DNA of 64,000 nt from Bradyrhizobium sp. dw_411 (lineage in GTDB: Bacteria > Pseudomonadota > Alphaproteobacteria > Rhizobiales > Xanthobacteraceae): assembly GCF_018449695.1 (NCBI RefSeq), contig NZ_JAAVUY010000026.1, positions 1-64,000 on the forward strand, given 5' to 3'. Under the pieces are notes generated by a model. The model was not told where the DNA came from. It made no database searches and was given only the letters and a program-made list of their open reading frames with translations. This document shows, in pieces, positions 9,321-17,335 of the stretch. Every line of letters begins with the position of its first letter. Position 1 is the stretch's first letter. The position numbers and the translations under genes were made by a program.

Positions 9321-9593
9321 TTGAGCGATCCCGCAAGGGTGAAGCTAAACGGCCGTCACACCTTGGCGCATACGCGAACCACTTGGTTCCCGAGCGCCAC
9401 CAACGAAACATAATAGCGATGGCGCCGGTGCGCTACTGCATTGTAGACAAAGCGGATATTCCGAAATGCAGCATTCACGCCGTTTTTTATCTGTCCGCTT
9501 CCATTCGCGGGATAATCGGCTAAAAGGTGACCGCTGCTGTCCGGGTCGGATTAGAAGACACTGGAAGCGATTTCCAAATTTGGAGAATAGGGA

Positions 9594-10598
9594 ATGGTGG
9601 GCCGAGCGCTCAGTTTAGCGACGGTGACGCTTCTGACAGGCTGGTTCGCGATCGGACCGGTTTGGGCGCAGACGCAGAACCTCGAGGCCGGCAAAAGCGC
9701 TTCCCAGATTTTTGCTGGCACCTGCAACGCTTGCCACAAGAGTCCGCGGGGTCTGTTGAAGACCGTCGCGCCCGGGTCCCTGCCGGGCTTCCTGCGTCAG
9801 CATTACACGACCAGCAGCGACATGGCCTCGACGCTGAGCTCATACCTGGTTTCGAACGGCGCGACCGATACCCGCGGGGGCCGCGACAAGCCGAGCACCG
9901 AGCCGAAACCGGCGGAGGCCAGATCCGGCGCCGGATCCGATCAGCCCGAGCGGCAGGGCCATAAAATGCGCCCCGGCTCCCAGGAAGCAGCCAAGCCTGA
10001 CGCGGATGGATCCGCGCAAGGCGAGCCCACCCGTCAGGGCCGCAAGCGGCTGGCGCGGCCGGGCGAGGGACCCGATGAGACCAAGCCCGCCGCTGATGGA
10101 CAGGCGCCGGCTCAGATGGGCGACGACCGTAGATTGTCGTCCAAGCGGCTAAGCAAGCGCGGCAAGCCGGGTGGCGAAGAGCAGCCCAACACCGCCACGC
10201 CCGACACCGCCAAGACGGACGAATCGCCCAAGAACGAACCAGCCAAGGAAGAAAGCGCCAAGCCGGCCGGCGAGGGCAAATCCGAGCCTGCAAAGTCCGA
10301 GGCCGCCAAATCCGAGCCTGCCAAATCTGAGCCTGCCAAGACCGAGCCTAGCAAGACCGACAATAGCGGCGCGCCGCCCGTGTTGCGGGCGGATCCGGTA
10401 CCCCCGGTTACACCGGCGCCGCCGGCTTCGGCCGCGCCGTCTACCGCTGTGTCCGCCGGAGCACCGACGCAACAACCGGCTGCCCCCGCGCCGTCGGCAC
10501 CCGTGCCTTCGCCTGCGCCACCTGCCGTGACGGCTTCGGCGCCGCCACCGGCGCCCGCAGGCCATGCGGGACCGCCCGCGCCGCCCATCTCCCAATAG
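9594..10598 (+). CDS. Cytochrome c-like secreted protein with Pro/Ala-rich repetitive tail
   Basis: 334 aa from an ATG 8 bases after GGAG. Signal peptide (cut near VWAQ, residue 26), then a short haem-binding-type motif C44-N-A-C47-H48 and a helix pair up to about residue 100. This resembles the N-terminal half of a class I cytochrome c; a clear distal Met ligand is not obvious (Met86 in SSDMAST is a candidate). Residues 100-334 are low complexity: Lys/Glu/Pro-rich with KSEPA-type pentapeptide repeats around 229-255, then Pro/Ala-rich to the end. The tail could span the periplasm or associate with cell wall; this is inference. A bidirectional terminator follows. Confidence 0.75.
   Translation: MVGRALSLATVTLLTGWFAIGPVWAQTQNLEAGKSASQIFAGTCNACHKSPRGLLKTVAPGSLPGFLRQHYTTSSDMASTLSSYLVSNGATDTRGGRDKPSTEPKPAEARSGAGSDQPERQGHKMRPGSQEAAKPDADGSAQGEPTRQGRKRLARPGEGPDETKPAADGQAPAQMGDDRRLSSKRLSKRGKPGGEEQPNTATPDTAKTDESPKNEPAKEESAKPAGEGKSEPAKSEAAKSEPAKSEPAKTEPSKTDNSGAPPVLRADPVPPVTPAPPASAAPSTAVSAGAPTQQPAAPAPSAPVPSPAPPAVTASAPPPAPAGHAGPPAPPISQ
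10278..10360 (+). repeat. 15-bp tandem repeat coding for KSEPA units
   Basis: Five tandem 15-base units (starts 10278, 10293, 10308, 10323, 10338) plus a partial sixth, within the tail of the cytochrome c-like gene. The units read KSEPA, KSEAA, KSEPA, KSEPA, KTEPS, KTD. The unit length is a multiple of three, so copy-number change would keep the frame. Confidence 0.85.
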
Positions 10599-10672
10599 GG
10601 GCCGGTTTCGGTCCGGGCTTGATCACCGCATTGGCGTCGATCGCGATGCTGGAAAAAGGCATCGGCCAAAAT

Positions 10673-10703
10673 AAAAAGCCCGGCCTGATCGGCCGGGCTT
10701 TTA
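10673..10703. terminator. Bidirectional intrinsic terminator
   Basis: Perfect 12-bp stem AAAAGCCCGGCC / GGCCGGGCTTTT with loop TGATC. It has A-runs on the left and T-runs on the right, so it can terminate both the plus-strand cytochrome-like gene and the minus-strand rplI. Confidence 0.9.
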
Positions 10704-10731
10704 TTCGCGAAACTGGTCGCAGGCAGGTAGC

Positions 10732-11331
10732 TTACTTTTCCGAAGCGGCTTCTTCGCGCGGTTCGTCGTCGTGCTGCGCTTCCGGATCGAAGAATTCGCC
10801 GGCGGCGGCGAGCGCTTCGGCGGCGGCATCCTGGTCTTCCTGGCGGGTCGAGATGTCCTCGCCGCGGTTGATACGCTCAGCCTCATCGGCGCTGCGCGCG
10901 ACGGTGACGCTGACGCCGACTTCGACTTCCGGATGCACGGCGATCGCAATGGTGTGCTTGCCGATGGTCTTGATCGGTGCGTCCAGCAAGACCTGGCTGC
11001 GGCTGATGGTGAGACCGTCGCTCTCGAACGACGCGATGATGTCGCGAACGGTCACGGAGCCGAACAGCTGTCCGGTTTCGGACGCTTGACGCAGCACCAC
11101 GACGTTACGGCCGTCGATCTTCTCGGCGACCTTGGTGGCTTCGCCCTTGGCCTGCAGGTTGCGGGCTTCGAGATCGGCCTTCATGCCGTCGAACTTGGAA
11201 CGGTTGTCGGCGGTGGCGCGCAGGGCCTTGCCGCGCTTGAGCAGAAAGTTGCGGGCAAATCCGTCCTTGACGCGGACGACTTCGCCCATCTGGCCCAGCT
11301 TGGCGACACGTTCCAGCAAAATGACTTCCAT
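10732..11331 (-). CDS. rplI: 50S ribosomal protein L9
   Basis: 199 aa. The N-terminal rRNA-binding domain is typical (MEVILLERVAKLGQMGEVV, then RNFLLKRGKALRAT), followed by the long connecting helix and C-terminal domain to about residue 150. The remaining 50 residues are an acidic Glu/Asp/Ala-rich extension beyond the E. coli length of 149, common in alphaproteobacteria. Last gene of the rpsF-rpsR-DUF2232-rplI operon, starting about 50 bases after the DUF2232 gene; AAGGAGAACGAAT precedes the ATG. Confidence 0.97.
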   Translation of the reverse strand: MEVILLERVAKLGQMGEVVRVKDGFARNFLLKRGKALRATADNRSKFDGMKADLEARNLQAKGEATKVAEKIDGRNVVVLRQASETGQLFGSVTVRDIIASFESDGLTISRSQVLLDAPIKTIGKHTIAIAVHPEVEVGVSVTVARSADEAERINRGEDISTRQEDQDAAAEALAAAGEFFDPEAQHDDEPREEAASEK

Positions 11332-11382
11332 ATTCGTTCTCCTTTAGGGGATGAGTTGATCGGTTGGGTTGAAGGTTGGAGT

Positions 11383-12357
11383 TCAGGACGCGGGGAGGGG
11401 CGGTGGCCTCCCTTGCAGATAACGCCGGCGAAGTCCGAGCATGGCGTCGGCGAGGCCGAGCACTGCCATCGCCAGAACAGGCCAGACGAACAGGACGACG
11501 ATCGCATAGGTGCAACCGAGCCAGAGTGCGCGGCTTTTGATGGCGAGCGTCAACGTATGCAACACCGCCAGGCCCGTGAAGGCATAAGCCATCATCAGGG
11601 CCGTGGTGATGATCTGCGCCAAAATCGCCACCAGTCCGCCGGCGAAGCAGAATGCGATCGCGGCACACAATACAGCCAGCGTCAGCGGCGGCAGCGCCGT
11701 GCTTTTCAGATCGGGCCACGGGCGATGCAAACGGCCCGACGTTGCGGTGATTTTTGCAGCCAGCCAGAGATTGAGCGTCAGGGTTATCATGAACACCATC
11801 GCGGCTGCCGCCGGCGTGATGGTTGCGAGCGCATCGGCCAGTTGTTCGATCTCACCGGTTGGCGCGGTATCGTGCGGATTGAGGATCAAGAGCCAGCTTT
11901 GTCGCAGTGCGCCGGTGATGGCGGCGACGTCGGTGCCGAAAGCCATCAGCGCCACCATCGTGATCAGCGTGGCAAAGCCCGAAATCCAGAGCAGAATGCG
12001 GCCGACCGGATACCATTCCATCACGGGTTCGGCGGGGACCGCGCCGCTACCCGGCGTAATGTCGCTGACCACGGGGCGGCCAAGCAGCGCCAGATGCCCA
12101 AGCCACCATGCGGGCAGAGCGACCGTGACCACGAAGACAATGCAGTAGGGAAGGCCGAAGATCGCGCCAAGGACCGTTGCTGCGGCGATACCGCCGATGG
12201 TGGCGCAAAGCGGCCCCCATCCGAGTGCGGCGACCATCAGTGGCAGCGGCGCCAAATAGATCAGCAATATCGAGATCAGGACGCCCGAGATCATCGAGGC
12301 GAACATCAGCGCCGACGCGCAGCCGGCCGCCAGGGCAATGAGAATGATCGCGATCAT
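11383..12357 (-). CDS. DUF2232 multi-pass membrane protein
   Basis: 324 aa from the ATG at 12357, which has GAAAGGAG about 10 bases upstream; the frame is open to 12405 but the extra residues look non-coding. Roughly eight hydrophobic segments: two at the N terminus (IAIILIALAAG, VLISILLIYLAPL), a pair near 55-95, one near 130-150, and a cluster near 185-320. Fits the DUF2232 (YybS-related) family regularly found between rpsR and rplI in Rhizobiales. Biochemical role unknown; co-transcription with ribosomal proteins is implied by position. Confidence 0.82.
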   Translation of the reverse strand: MIAIILIALAAGCASALMFASMISGVLISILLIYLAPLPLMVAALGWGPLCATIGGIAAATVLGAIFGLPYCIVFVVTVALPAWWLGHLALLGRPVVSDITPGSGAVPAEPVMEWYPVGRILLWISGFATLITMVALMAFGTDVAAITGALRQSWLLILNPHDTAPTGEIEQLADALATITPAAAAMVFMITLTLNLWLAAKITATSGRLHRPWPDLKSTALPPLTLAVLCAAIAFCFAGGLVAILAQIITTALMMAYAFTGLAVLHTLTLAIKSRALWLGCTYAIVVLFVWPVLAMAVLGLADAMLGLRRRYLQGRPPPLPAS

Positions 12358-12447
12358 CAGCTGTCCCGCTCCTTTCGAGCGGTTAGAGGTTTCCAAGAAC
12401 CCCAACCATCGGCGACCGGACGACCCGGAAGCCTTATGAAGTATTTC

Positions 12448-12473
12448 AACCGGCGGCGTCGCCGCCGCCGGTT
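12448..12473 (-). terminator. GC-rich hairpin between rpsR and the DUF2232 gene
   Basis: 11-bp perfect stem AACCGGCGGCG / CGCCGCCGGTT with a 4-base loop, just downstream of rpsR on the minus strand. No strong U-run follows, so it may be a weak terminator, an attenuator or an RNA-stabilising 3' hairpin that lets rpsF-rpsR transcripts exceed those of the downstream membrane protein gene. Confidence 0.5.
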
Positions 12474-12483
12474 GGGTTTCGCG

Positions 12484-12723
12484 TTAGCGAATGACGTAGG
12501 GCAGCAAACCAAGGAAACGCGAGCGCTTGATCGCGCGCGCGAGTTCACGCTGCTTCTTGGCGGAGACGGCGGTGATGCGGCTCGGCACGATCTTGCCGCG
12601 CTCGGAAACGTAACGCATCAACAGCTTGGAATCCTTGTAGTCGATCTTCGGCGCGTTCGGACCCGTGAACGGGCAGGTCTTGCGACGGCGGAAAAACGGA
12701 CGGCGTGCACCAGCTTCGGCCAT
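12484..12723 (-). CDS. rpsR: 30S ribosomal protein S18
   Basis: 79 aa, standard length. Diagnostic sequence FFRRRKTCPFTG near residues 10-21, DYKDSKLLMRYVSERGKI, and the basic C-terminal half RELARAIKRSRFLGLLPY. S18 binds S6 on the platform of the small subunit. The gene starts 5 bases after the rpsF stop, indicating translational coupling. Confidence 0.98.
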   Translation of the reverse strand: MAEAGARRPFFRRRKTCPFTGPNAPKIDYKDSKLLMRYVSERGKIVPSRITAVSAKKQRELARAIKRSRFLGLLPYVIR

Positions 12724-12728
12724 GATTC

Positions 12729-13208
12729 TTACTCCTCAACCGCTGCGTCAGCGTCTTCACGGGGGCGGCGCGGACCACGGTCGCCGCGATAGCCGCCACC
12801 TTCACGATCGCCACCACGGAAGCCACCGCCCTCGCGGTCGCCACGAAAACCGCCGCCGCCACGGTCGTCGCGATCACGATCGCGATCAGCCTTGCGCATC
12901 ATCGCCGAGGGACCTTCCTCGTGCTCTTCGACGCGAACGGTGAGATAACGGATCACGTCTTCGCTGATCCGCTCCTGACGCTCGATCTCGCTGACCGCAG
13001 CCGAGGGGCCGTCGATGTTCAGCAGCACGAAATGCGCCTTGCGATTCTTGTTCATGCGATAGGTCAGGGAGCGTACGCCCCAATTTTCCATCTTCACGAC
13101 CTTGCCGCCGAGTTGCTCGACGATACCGGTCATCTGGGTGGTCAGTTCTTCGACCTGCTGGGTGCTCGCATCCTGACGCGCGAGAAAAACATGCTCATAA
13201 AGAGGCAT
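12729..13208 (-). CDS. rpsF: 30S ribosomal protein S6 with RGG-rich C-terminal tail
   Basis: 159 aa from the ATG at 13208 (GGAAAGGACACCC upstream); MPLYEHVFLARQD is the conserved S6 start, so the frame open to 13334 is not used. The ferredoxin-like S6 domain covers residues 1-100. The last 50 residues are a Gly/Arg/Asp-rich tail with repeated GGFRG, GGDREGG and RGDRG units, longer than E. coli S6 (which carries a short Glu tail). First gene of the operon; S6 and S18 bind as a pair. Confidence 0.97.
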   Translation of the reverse strand: MPLYEHVFLARQDASTQQVEELTTQMTGIVEQLGGKVVKMENWGVRSLTYRMNKNRKAHFVLLNIDGPSAAVSEIERQERISEDVIRYLTVRVEEHEEGPSAMMRKADRDRDRDDRGGGGFRGDREGGGFRGGDREGGGYRGDRGPRRPREDADAAVEE

Positions 13209-13485
13209 GGGTGTCCTTTCCATTGTTAGCGCGGTTCCCGGCGGCAAGCCCTTCGAACCCTTCGGAAAGGACTCGATATGCTCAGAAGGCGGAAGCACGG
13301 GACGACGGACCAACTGGCCCTGCCACATCAACATCGCCGATAAGGTGAAATTGCTGAGACCGTCCGTTCAGCTCCCGGCCGGGATCCACGGATGGCGCGG
13401 TTTATACGGATTTTGAGCGCGATGGCAAGGAAAAGGGGCCGGGTTCCGGGTGAAAATATGGCCCACAACGGCCCAATTAACGGGT

Positions 13486-14775
13486 CTAGGCGGCCGAATC
13501 CACCGGTTCGGCAGCCAAGCCGGCGCCGGCCCCCACTGCGGGGACGAGCGAGGGCGCGAAATCGACCACCTCTGCCTCTGAGCCATGAACCACAAAGCAG
13601 CCTTTGCCGCGGCGCTTGGCGTCGTACATCGCGCGGTCGGCCGCGCTCAATAATTCGTCGGCGGTCTCCCCGTCGCGTGGCGCGGATGCGAGGCCAATGC
13701 TGACGCCGACCCGTGCCGCTGCAGCAAACTCGAATGGTTCCGAGACCTGCGCGATGATGCGCTGCGCGATCGCAGCGGCTTCGGCGTCGGCGATGTCAGG
13801 CAGCAGGACAACGAATTCGTCGCCGCCAAGGCGGCATACGAAATCGGCATCGCGGACGCTGGCCTGGAGGCGCTTTGCGACCGCGACCAGAACGGCGTCG
13901 CCGGTGGCATGTCCGAGCCCGTCATTGACCCCCTTGAAGCCGTCGAGATCGAGGCAGAGCACCGTGAGTTTTGTGCGCGGCGAACCAGCCTTCGGGAGCG
14001 GGGCTGCGAGCAGTTCGCCGAAAAGCTTGAGATTAAGGGCGCGATTGGGAAGACCGGTCAGCAGGTCATGATGCGCCATCTGACGATTGTTTCGCTCGGA
14101 ATGATGCAGGTCGAGCAGGATCTTGTGGTTCTCGAGCAGCAGGAAAATCATTCCGCCGGTATAGACCGGCGTTTGCAGCCCGATCAGAAACAATAGCGGG
14201 ATCGGCGACAGGATCGTGGCAAGCGCAAATGGCAGCGTCAGGATACAAATCAGGAGAATTCCGTAGCGCGGAGTTCCGGCGTTGCGTGAGGCAATTCCGC
14301 CGATCAGATTGGCAAGGCCGATGCCCGCCATCAGGATCAGCAGGAAGTTGCCCGATCCGACGCATTGATAACAGCCGGCGGAAATCAGGATCACCGACGT
14401 CAGCCCGGCCCAGACCGGTGCGATGGTCGTTGCTTTTCGTTTGCCCGCTTTGGCGTTCGCAAGCGCGTTCATCATCAGCGACATTCTGATGCTGCCCAAA
14501 ACGACTTCCGCCAACGCCCAGGCGTAAGCCCATTTGGCGCCGGTCAAACCGGCGGCAATCGATGCGATCAGCAGCGATCCAAGCACGGCCACCACAAGTG
14601 TCTTGGTCTTGCTCGCTCTTTGCTGCAGCAACTCGGTGCGGATATCGTCGTGCTGCGAACGAGGGTCCGCAAGAAGCCAGTCGCGCAGGCGAAGCCAAGG
14701 CCGTTGCGGTGGCTGCGGCGGTTGCCCCGCAGCAACGGAGTCGGTCGATATGGTCGATGGGATTGTGAGCGCCAT
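13486..14775 (-). CDS. Membrane-anchored diguanylate cyclase (GGDEF)
   Basis: 429 aa from the ATG at 14775. Residues 1-50 are cytoplasmic and Pro/Gln-rich. About five to six membrane spans follow (about 58-78, 82-100, 118-136, 142-160, 172-190, 194-214), an arrangement like other MASE-type sensor modules. The GGDEF domain runs from about 232 (HHDLLTGLPNRA) to 395, with RLGGDEF (GGDEF at 317-321) and an intact I-site R308-D-A-D311, so an active, product-inhibited cyclase is predicted. An upstream open frame to 15288 overlaps fabD and is rejected. Divergent from fabD. Confidence 0.9.
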   Translation of the reverse strand: MALTIPSTISTDSVAAGQPPQPPQRPWLRLRDWLLADPRSQHDDIRTELLQQRASKTKTLVVAVLGSLLIASIAAGLTGAKWAYAWALAEVVLGSIRMSLMMNALANAKAGKRKATTIAPVWAGLTSVILISAGCYQCVGSGNFLLILMAGIGLANLIGGIASRNAGTPRYGILLICILTLPFALATILSPIPLLFLIGLQTPVYTGGMIFLLLENHKILLDLHHSERNNRQMAHHDLLTGLPNRALNLKLFGELLAAPLPKAGSPRTKLTVLCLDLDGFKGVNDGLGHATGDAVLVAVAKRLQASVRDADFVCRLGGDEFVVLLPDIADAEAAAIAQRIIAQVSEPFEFAAAARVGVSIGLASAPRDGETADELLSAADRAMYDAKRRGKGCFVVHGSEAEVVDFAPSLVPAVGAGAGLAAEPVDSAA

Positions 14776-14953
14776 GGTCCCAGTTTCCGCCCCTGGTATT
14801 GAAAGCCGATTAAGCGCGGCGACAAAGTTCCACACAGCGTAAACATTTGCCTTCCCAAATGATTTGGCCCGTGCGATTGCGCCCTCCGTCCGGCTTGACA
14901 GCGCGGCGAAAGCCGGTGTCTTACGACGGTATTCGATGGAGTTTTGGGTAATA

Positions 14954-15910
14954 ATGACTGCAGCATTTACCTTTCCGGGCCAGGGCTCGCAGGTCGTCGG
15001 CATGGGCAAGGCGCTCGCCGATGCGTTTCCGGCTGCCCGCGCGGTGTTCGAGGAGGTCGATTCGGCGCTGGCTGAGAAATTGACCGCGGTCATCTGGGAC
15101 GGCCCTGCCGAGACGCTCCAGCTTACCGAAAATGCCCAGCCGGCCTTGATGGCGGTCTCGCTGGCGACCTTGCGCGTGCTGGAGACCGAGGCCGGGTTTT
15201 CGGTTGCGGACGCCGCCTTTGTGGCCGGACATTCCCTCGGCGAATATTCCGCGCTGGCGGCAGCCGGCAGCCTGACCATCAGCGACACCGCCCGGCTGCT
15301 GCGCGTCCGTGGTCTGGCAATGCAGAAAGCCGTGCCGGTCGGCGTCGGGGCGATGGCTGCTTTGCTCGGCCTCGATTACGAGAGCGCGGTCGCGGTCGCC
15401 GAAGAGGCTGCACAGGGACAGGTTTGCCAGGCCGCCAACGACAATGGCGGTGGCCAGGTCGTGGTTTCCGGCGACAAGGCTGCGGTCGAGCGCGCGCTCG
15501 AGATCGCCAAAACCAAGGGCGCCAAGCGCGCGATGTTGCTGCCGGTCTCCGCGCCGTTTCATTGCCGGCTGATGCAGCCCGCCGCCGACGCGATGGCGAA
15601 GGCATTGGAGGGAATTACCATCCAGCGGCCGGTATCGCCTCTGGTGTCGAATGTATTGGCCGCGCCGATCAGCGAGCCGGATGAGATTCGCCGCCGCCTG
15701 ATCGAACAGGTTACGGGCACGGTGCGCTGGCGCGAGTCGGTGGCCTATATGGCGGGCCAAGGGGTCACGCGGTTTTTCGAAATTGGTGCGGGCAAGGTGC
15801 TGAGCGGATTGGTCAAGCGCATTGCCGAAGGCGCTGTGGGTGTTTCGGTCGGCGGACCGAATGATATTGCCTCGGCGAAAGATGCGCTCGCCGCCGCCAA
15901 AATGGCTTGA
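14954..15910 (+). CDS. fabD: Malonyl-CoA:ACP transacylase
   Basis: 318 aa. Transfers malonyl from CoA to acyl carrier protein to feed fatty acid elongation. GQGSQ at residues 10-14, nucleophile Ser94 in GHSLGEY, and catalytic His204 in SAPFHC are all present; the length matches FabD. The ATG at 14954 begins the conserved sequence; the open frame back to 14864 lacks support. First gene of the fab operon and 35 bases before fabG. Confidence 0.97.
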   Translation: MTAAFTFPGQGSQVVGMGKALADAFPAARAVFEEVDSALAEKLTAVIWDGPAETLQLTENAQPALMAVSLATLRVLETEAGFSVADAAFVAGHSLGEYSALAAAGSLTISDTARLLRVRGLAMQKAVPVGVGAMAALLGLDYESAVAVAEEAAQGQVCQAANDNGGGQVVVSGDKAAVERALEIAKTKGAKRAMLLPVSAPFHCRLMQPAADAMAKALEGITIQRPVSPLVSNVLAAPISEPDEIRRRLIEQVTGTVRWRESVAYMAGQGVTRFFEIGAGKVLSGLVKRIAEGAVGVSVGGPNDIASAKDALAAAKMA

Positions 15911-15945
15911 GCGCGAAGTCGGCTTAAAGTCCGAGGGAGAATGGA

Positions 15946-16683
15946 ATGTTCGATTTGACTGGCAGGAAAGCGCTCGTCACCGGGGCGACGGGAGGCATCG
16001 GTAGTGCGATCGCGCAGGCGCTGCATGCCCAGGGCGCGACGGTGGCGATCTCCGGAACGCGGCGGGAGGTGCTGGATACACTCGCCGGAAAGCTCGGCGA
16101 CAGGGTCCATGTGTTGCCGTGCAATCTTTCCGATGCCGCCGAGGTCGAGGCGCTGGTGCCGTCGGCCGAGCAGGCGATGGGCCAGCTCGATATTCTCGTC
16201 GCCAATGCCGGCATCACCAAGGACAATTTATTTGTGCAGTTGCGGGACGAAGACTGGGACGAGGTTATCAAGGTCAATCTGACTGCAACCTTTCGTCTCA
16301 CCCGCGCCGCAACCAAACTGATGATGCGCAAGCGGTTCGGCCGCATTATTGCGATCACGTCGGTGGTCGGTGTCACCGGCAATCCCGGCCAGGGCAATTA
16401 CACGGCGTCGAAGGCCGGATTGATCGGCATGATCAAAACGCTCGGCGCGGAATATGCCAAGCGCAATGTCACCGCCAACTGCATCGCACCCGGATTTATC
16501 TCAACGCCGATGACCGACGTGCTGAACGACAAGCAGCGCGAAGCCATTCTTTCCAAGGTTCCTGCGGGGCGCCTGGGTACACCCGATGACATCGCCGCGG
16601 CAGCGGTCTATCTCAGTTCGAATGAAGCGGCTTACGTCACCGGGCAAACCATTCACGTCAATGGCGGAATGGCCATGATCTGA
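15946..16683 (+). CDS. fabG: 3-oxoacyl-ACP reductase
   Basis: 245 aa NADPH-dependent short-chain dehydrogenase reducing beta-ketoacyl-ACP. Cofactor loop TGATGGIGSAIA (13-24), NAGIT (87-91), catalytic Ser139, Tyr152 and Lys156 (YTASK), and the C-terminal TGQTIHVNGGMAM signature of FabG. Start preceded by GAGGGAGAATGG. Follows fabD in the same operon. Confidence 0.97.
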   Translation: MFDLTGRKALVTGATGGIGSAIAQALHAQGATVAISGTRREVLDTLAGKLGDRVHVLPCNLSDAAEVEALVPSAEQAMGQLDILVANAGITKDNLFVQLRDEDWDEVIKVNLTATFRLTRAATKLMMRKRFGRIIAITSVVGVTGNPGQGNYTASKAGLIGMIKTLGAEYAKRNVTANCIAPGFISTPMTDVLNDKQREAILSKVPAGRLGTPDDIAAAAVYLSSNEAAYVTGQTIHVNGGMAMI

Positions 16684-16998
16684 GACAGTTGCCGGCCCCT
16701 CGGCAAAACCAAAGGGCCGCTTGCGGCGGCCGGCCGGGGCTTATAGTCAAGGCTTGGGAAGTATGATAACCGAACCACCGGCGGATGGGCAAAGAACACC
16801 ATTGCAGGAGAGTGAAACCCTGTATATTGGCGATGCGGAGCCTGCCGTCGCTCGCCGGGTCTGCGTCGGCCATGACGCGGGTCAAACAAGAGACGGGGCC
16901 GAATTCAAGACTATGCGCGATTGCGAAGGAAGTTTAACGACCACGATGGCTCGTACATCTTGGGGTCGGATCCAATGGAACAAGCACGAGGTTGAACG
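16684..16998. other. Intergenic region between fabG and acpP
   Basis: About 315 bases without a supported gene. It holds a modest GC hairpin after fabG (GGCCGC at 16715-16720 pairing with GCGGCC at 16726-16731) and must carry the acpP promoter and leader. acpP is normally expressed far above its neighbours, so a separate promoter here is expected; I could not place -35/-10 boxes convincingly. Short frames on both strands look like chance. Confidence 0.5.
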
Positions 16999-17238
16999 AT
17001 GAGTGAGATTGGCGAGCGAGTTAAGAAGATCGTGGTCGAACACCTTGGTGTTGAACCCGAAAAAGTGGTCGACAACGCAAGCTTCATTGACGACCTCGGC
17101 GCCGACAGCCTCGATACCGTCGAGCTCGTGATGGCGTTTGAAGAAGAGTTCGGCTGTGAAATTCCCGACGATGCTGCGGAAACGATTTTGACCGTCGGCG
17201 ACGCGACAAAATTTCTCGAAAAGAACGCGAAAAGCTGA
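16999..17238 (+). CDS. acpP: Acyl carrier protein
   Basis: 79 aa acidic four-helix carrier. The phosphopantetheine site is Ser37 in DDLGADSLDTVELVM. Length and sequence are canonical for the primary-metabolism AcpP. GAGGTTGAACG precedes the ATG. Next to fabG and fabF as in most proteobacteria. Confidence 0.98.
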   Translation: MSEIGERVKKIVVEHLGVEPEKVVDNASFIDDLGADSLDTVELVMAFEEEFGCEIPDDAAETILTVGDATKFLEKNAKS

Positions 17239-17335
17239 CGCCCCCGGGCGGTACTGACAAAGCCGGACGGGCCGTGGTCACGCGGTCCACCGGTTTATTG
17301 TTGTGGGCCGCGAATCGAGGGCTGGAGTGATGGAT

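Noticed and set aside
8010..9413. 467-residue plus-strand open frame
   Set aside because: Antisense to cfa; no conserved motif.
10771..12792. 673-residue plus-strand open frame
   Set aside because: Antisense to rplI, the DUF2232 gene and rpsR; low-complexity His/Gln/Arg character, no domain.
13486..15288. Full 600-residue frame of the GGDEF protein
   Set aside because: The first 171 residues overlap the fabD start region and are Ser/Ala-rich antisense sequence; ATG 14775 is the first plausible start.
16721..17002. 93-residue plus-strand frame between fabG and acpP
   Set aside because: Codon use and sequence lack protein character, and it overlaps the acpP ribosome-binding site.
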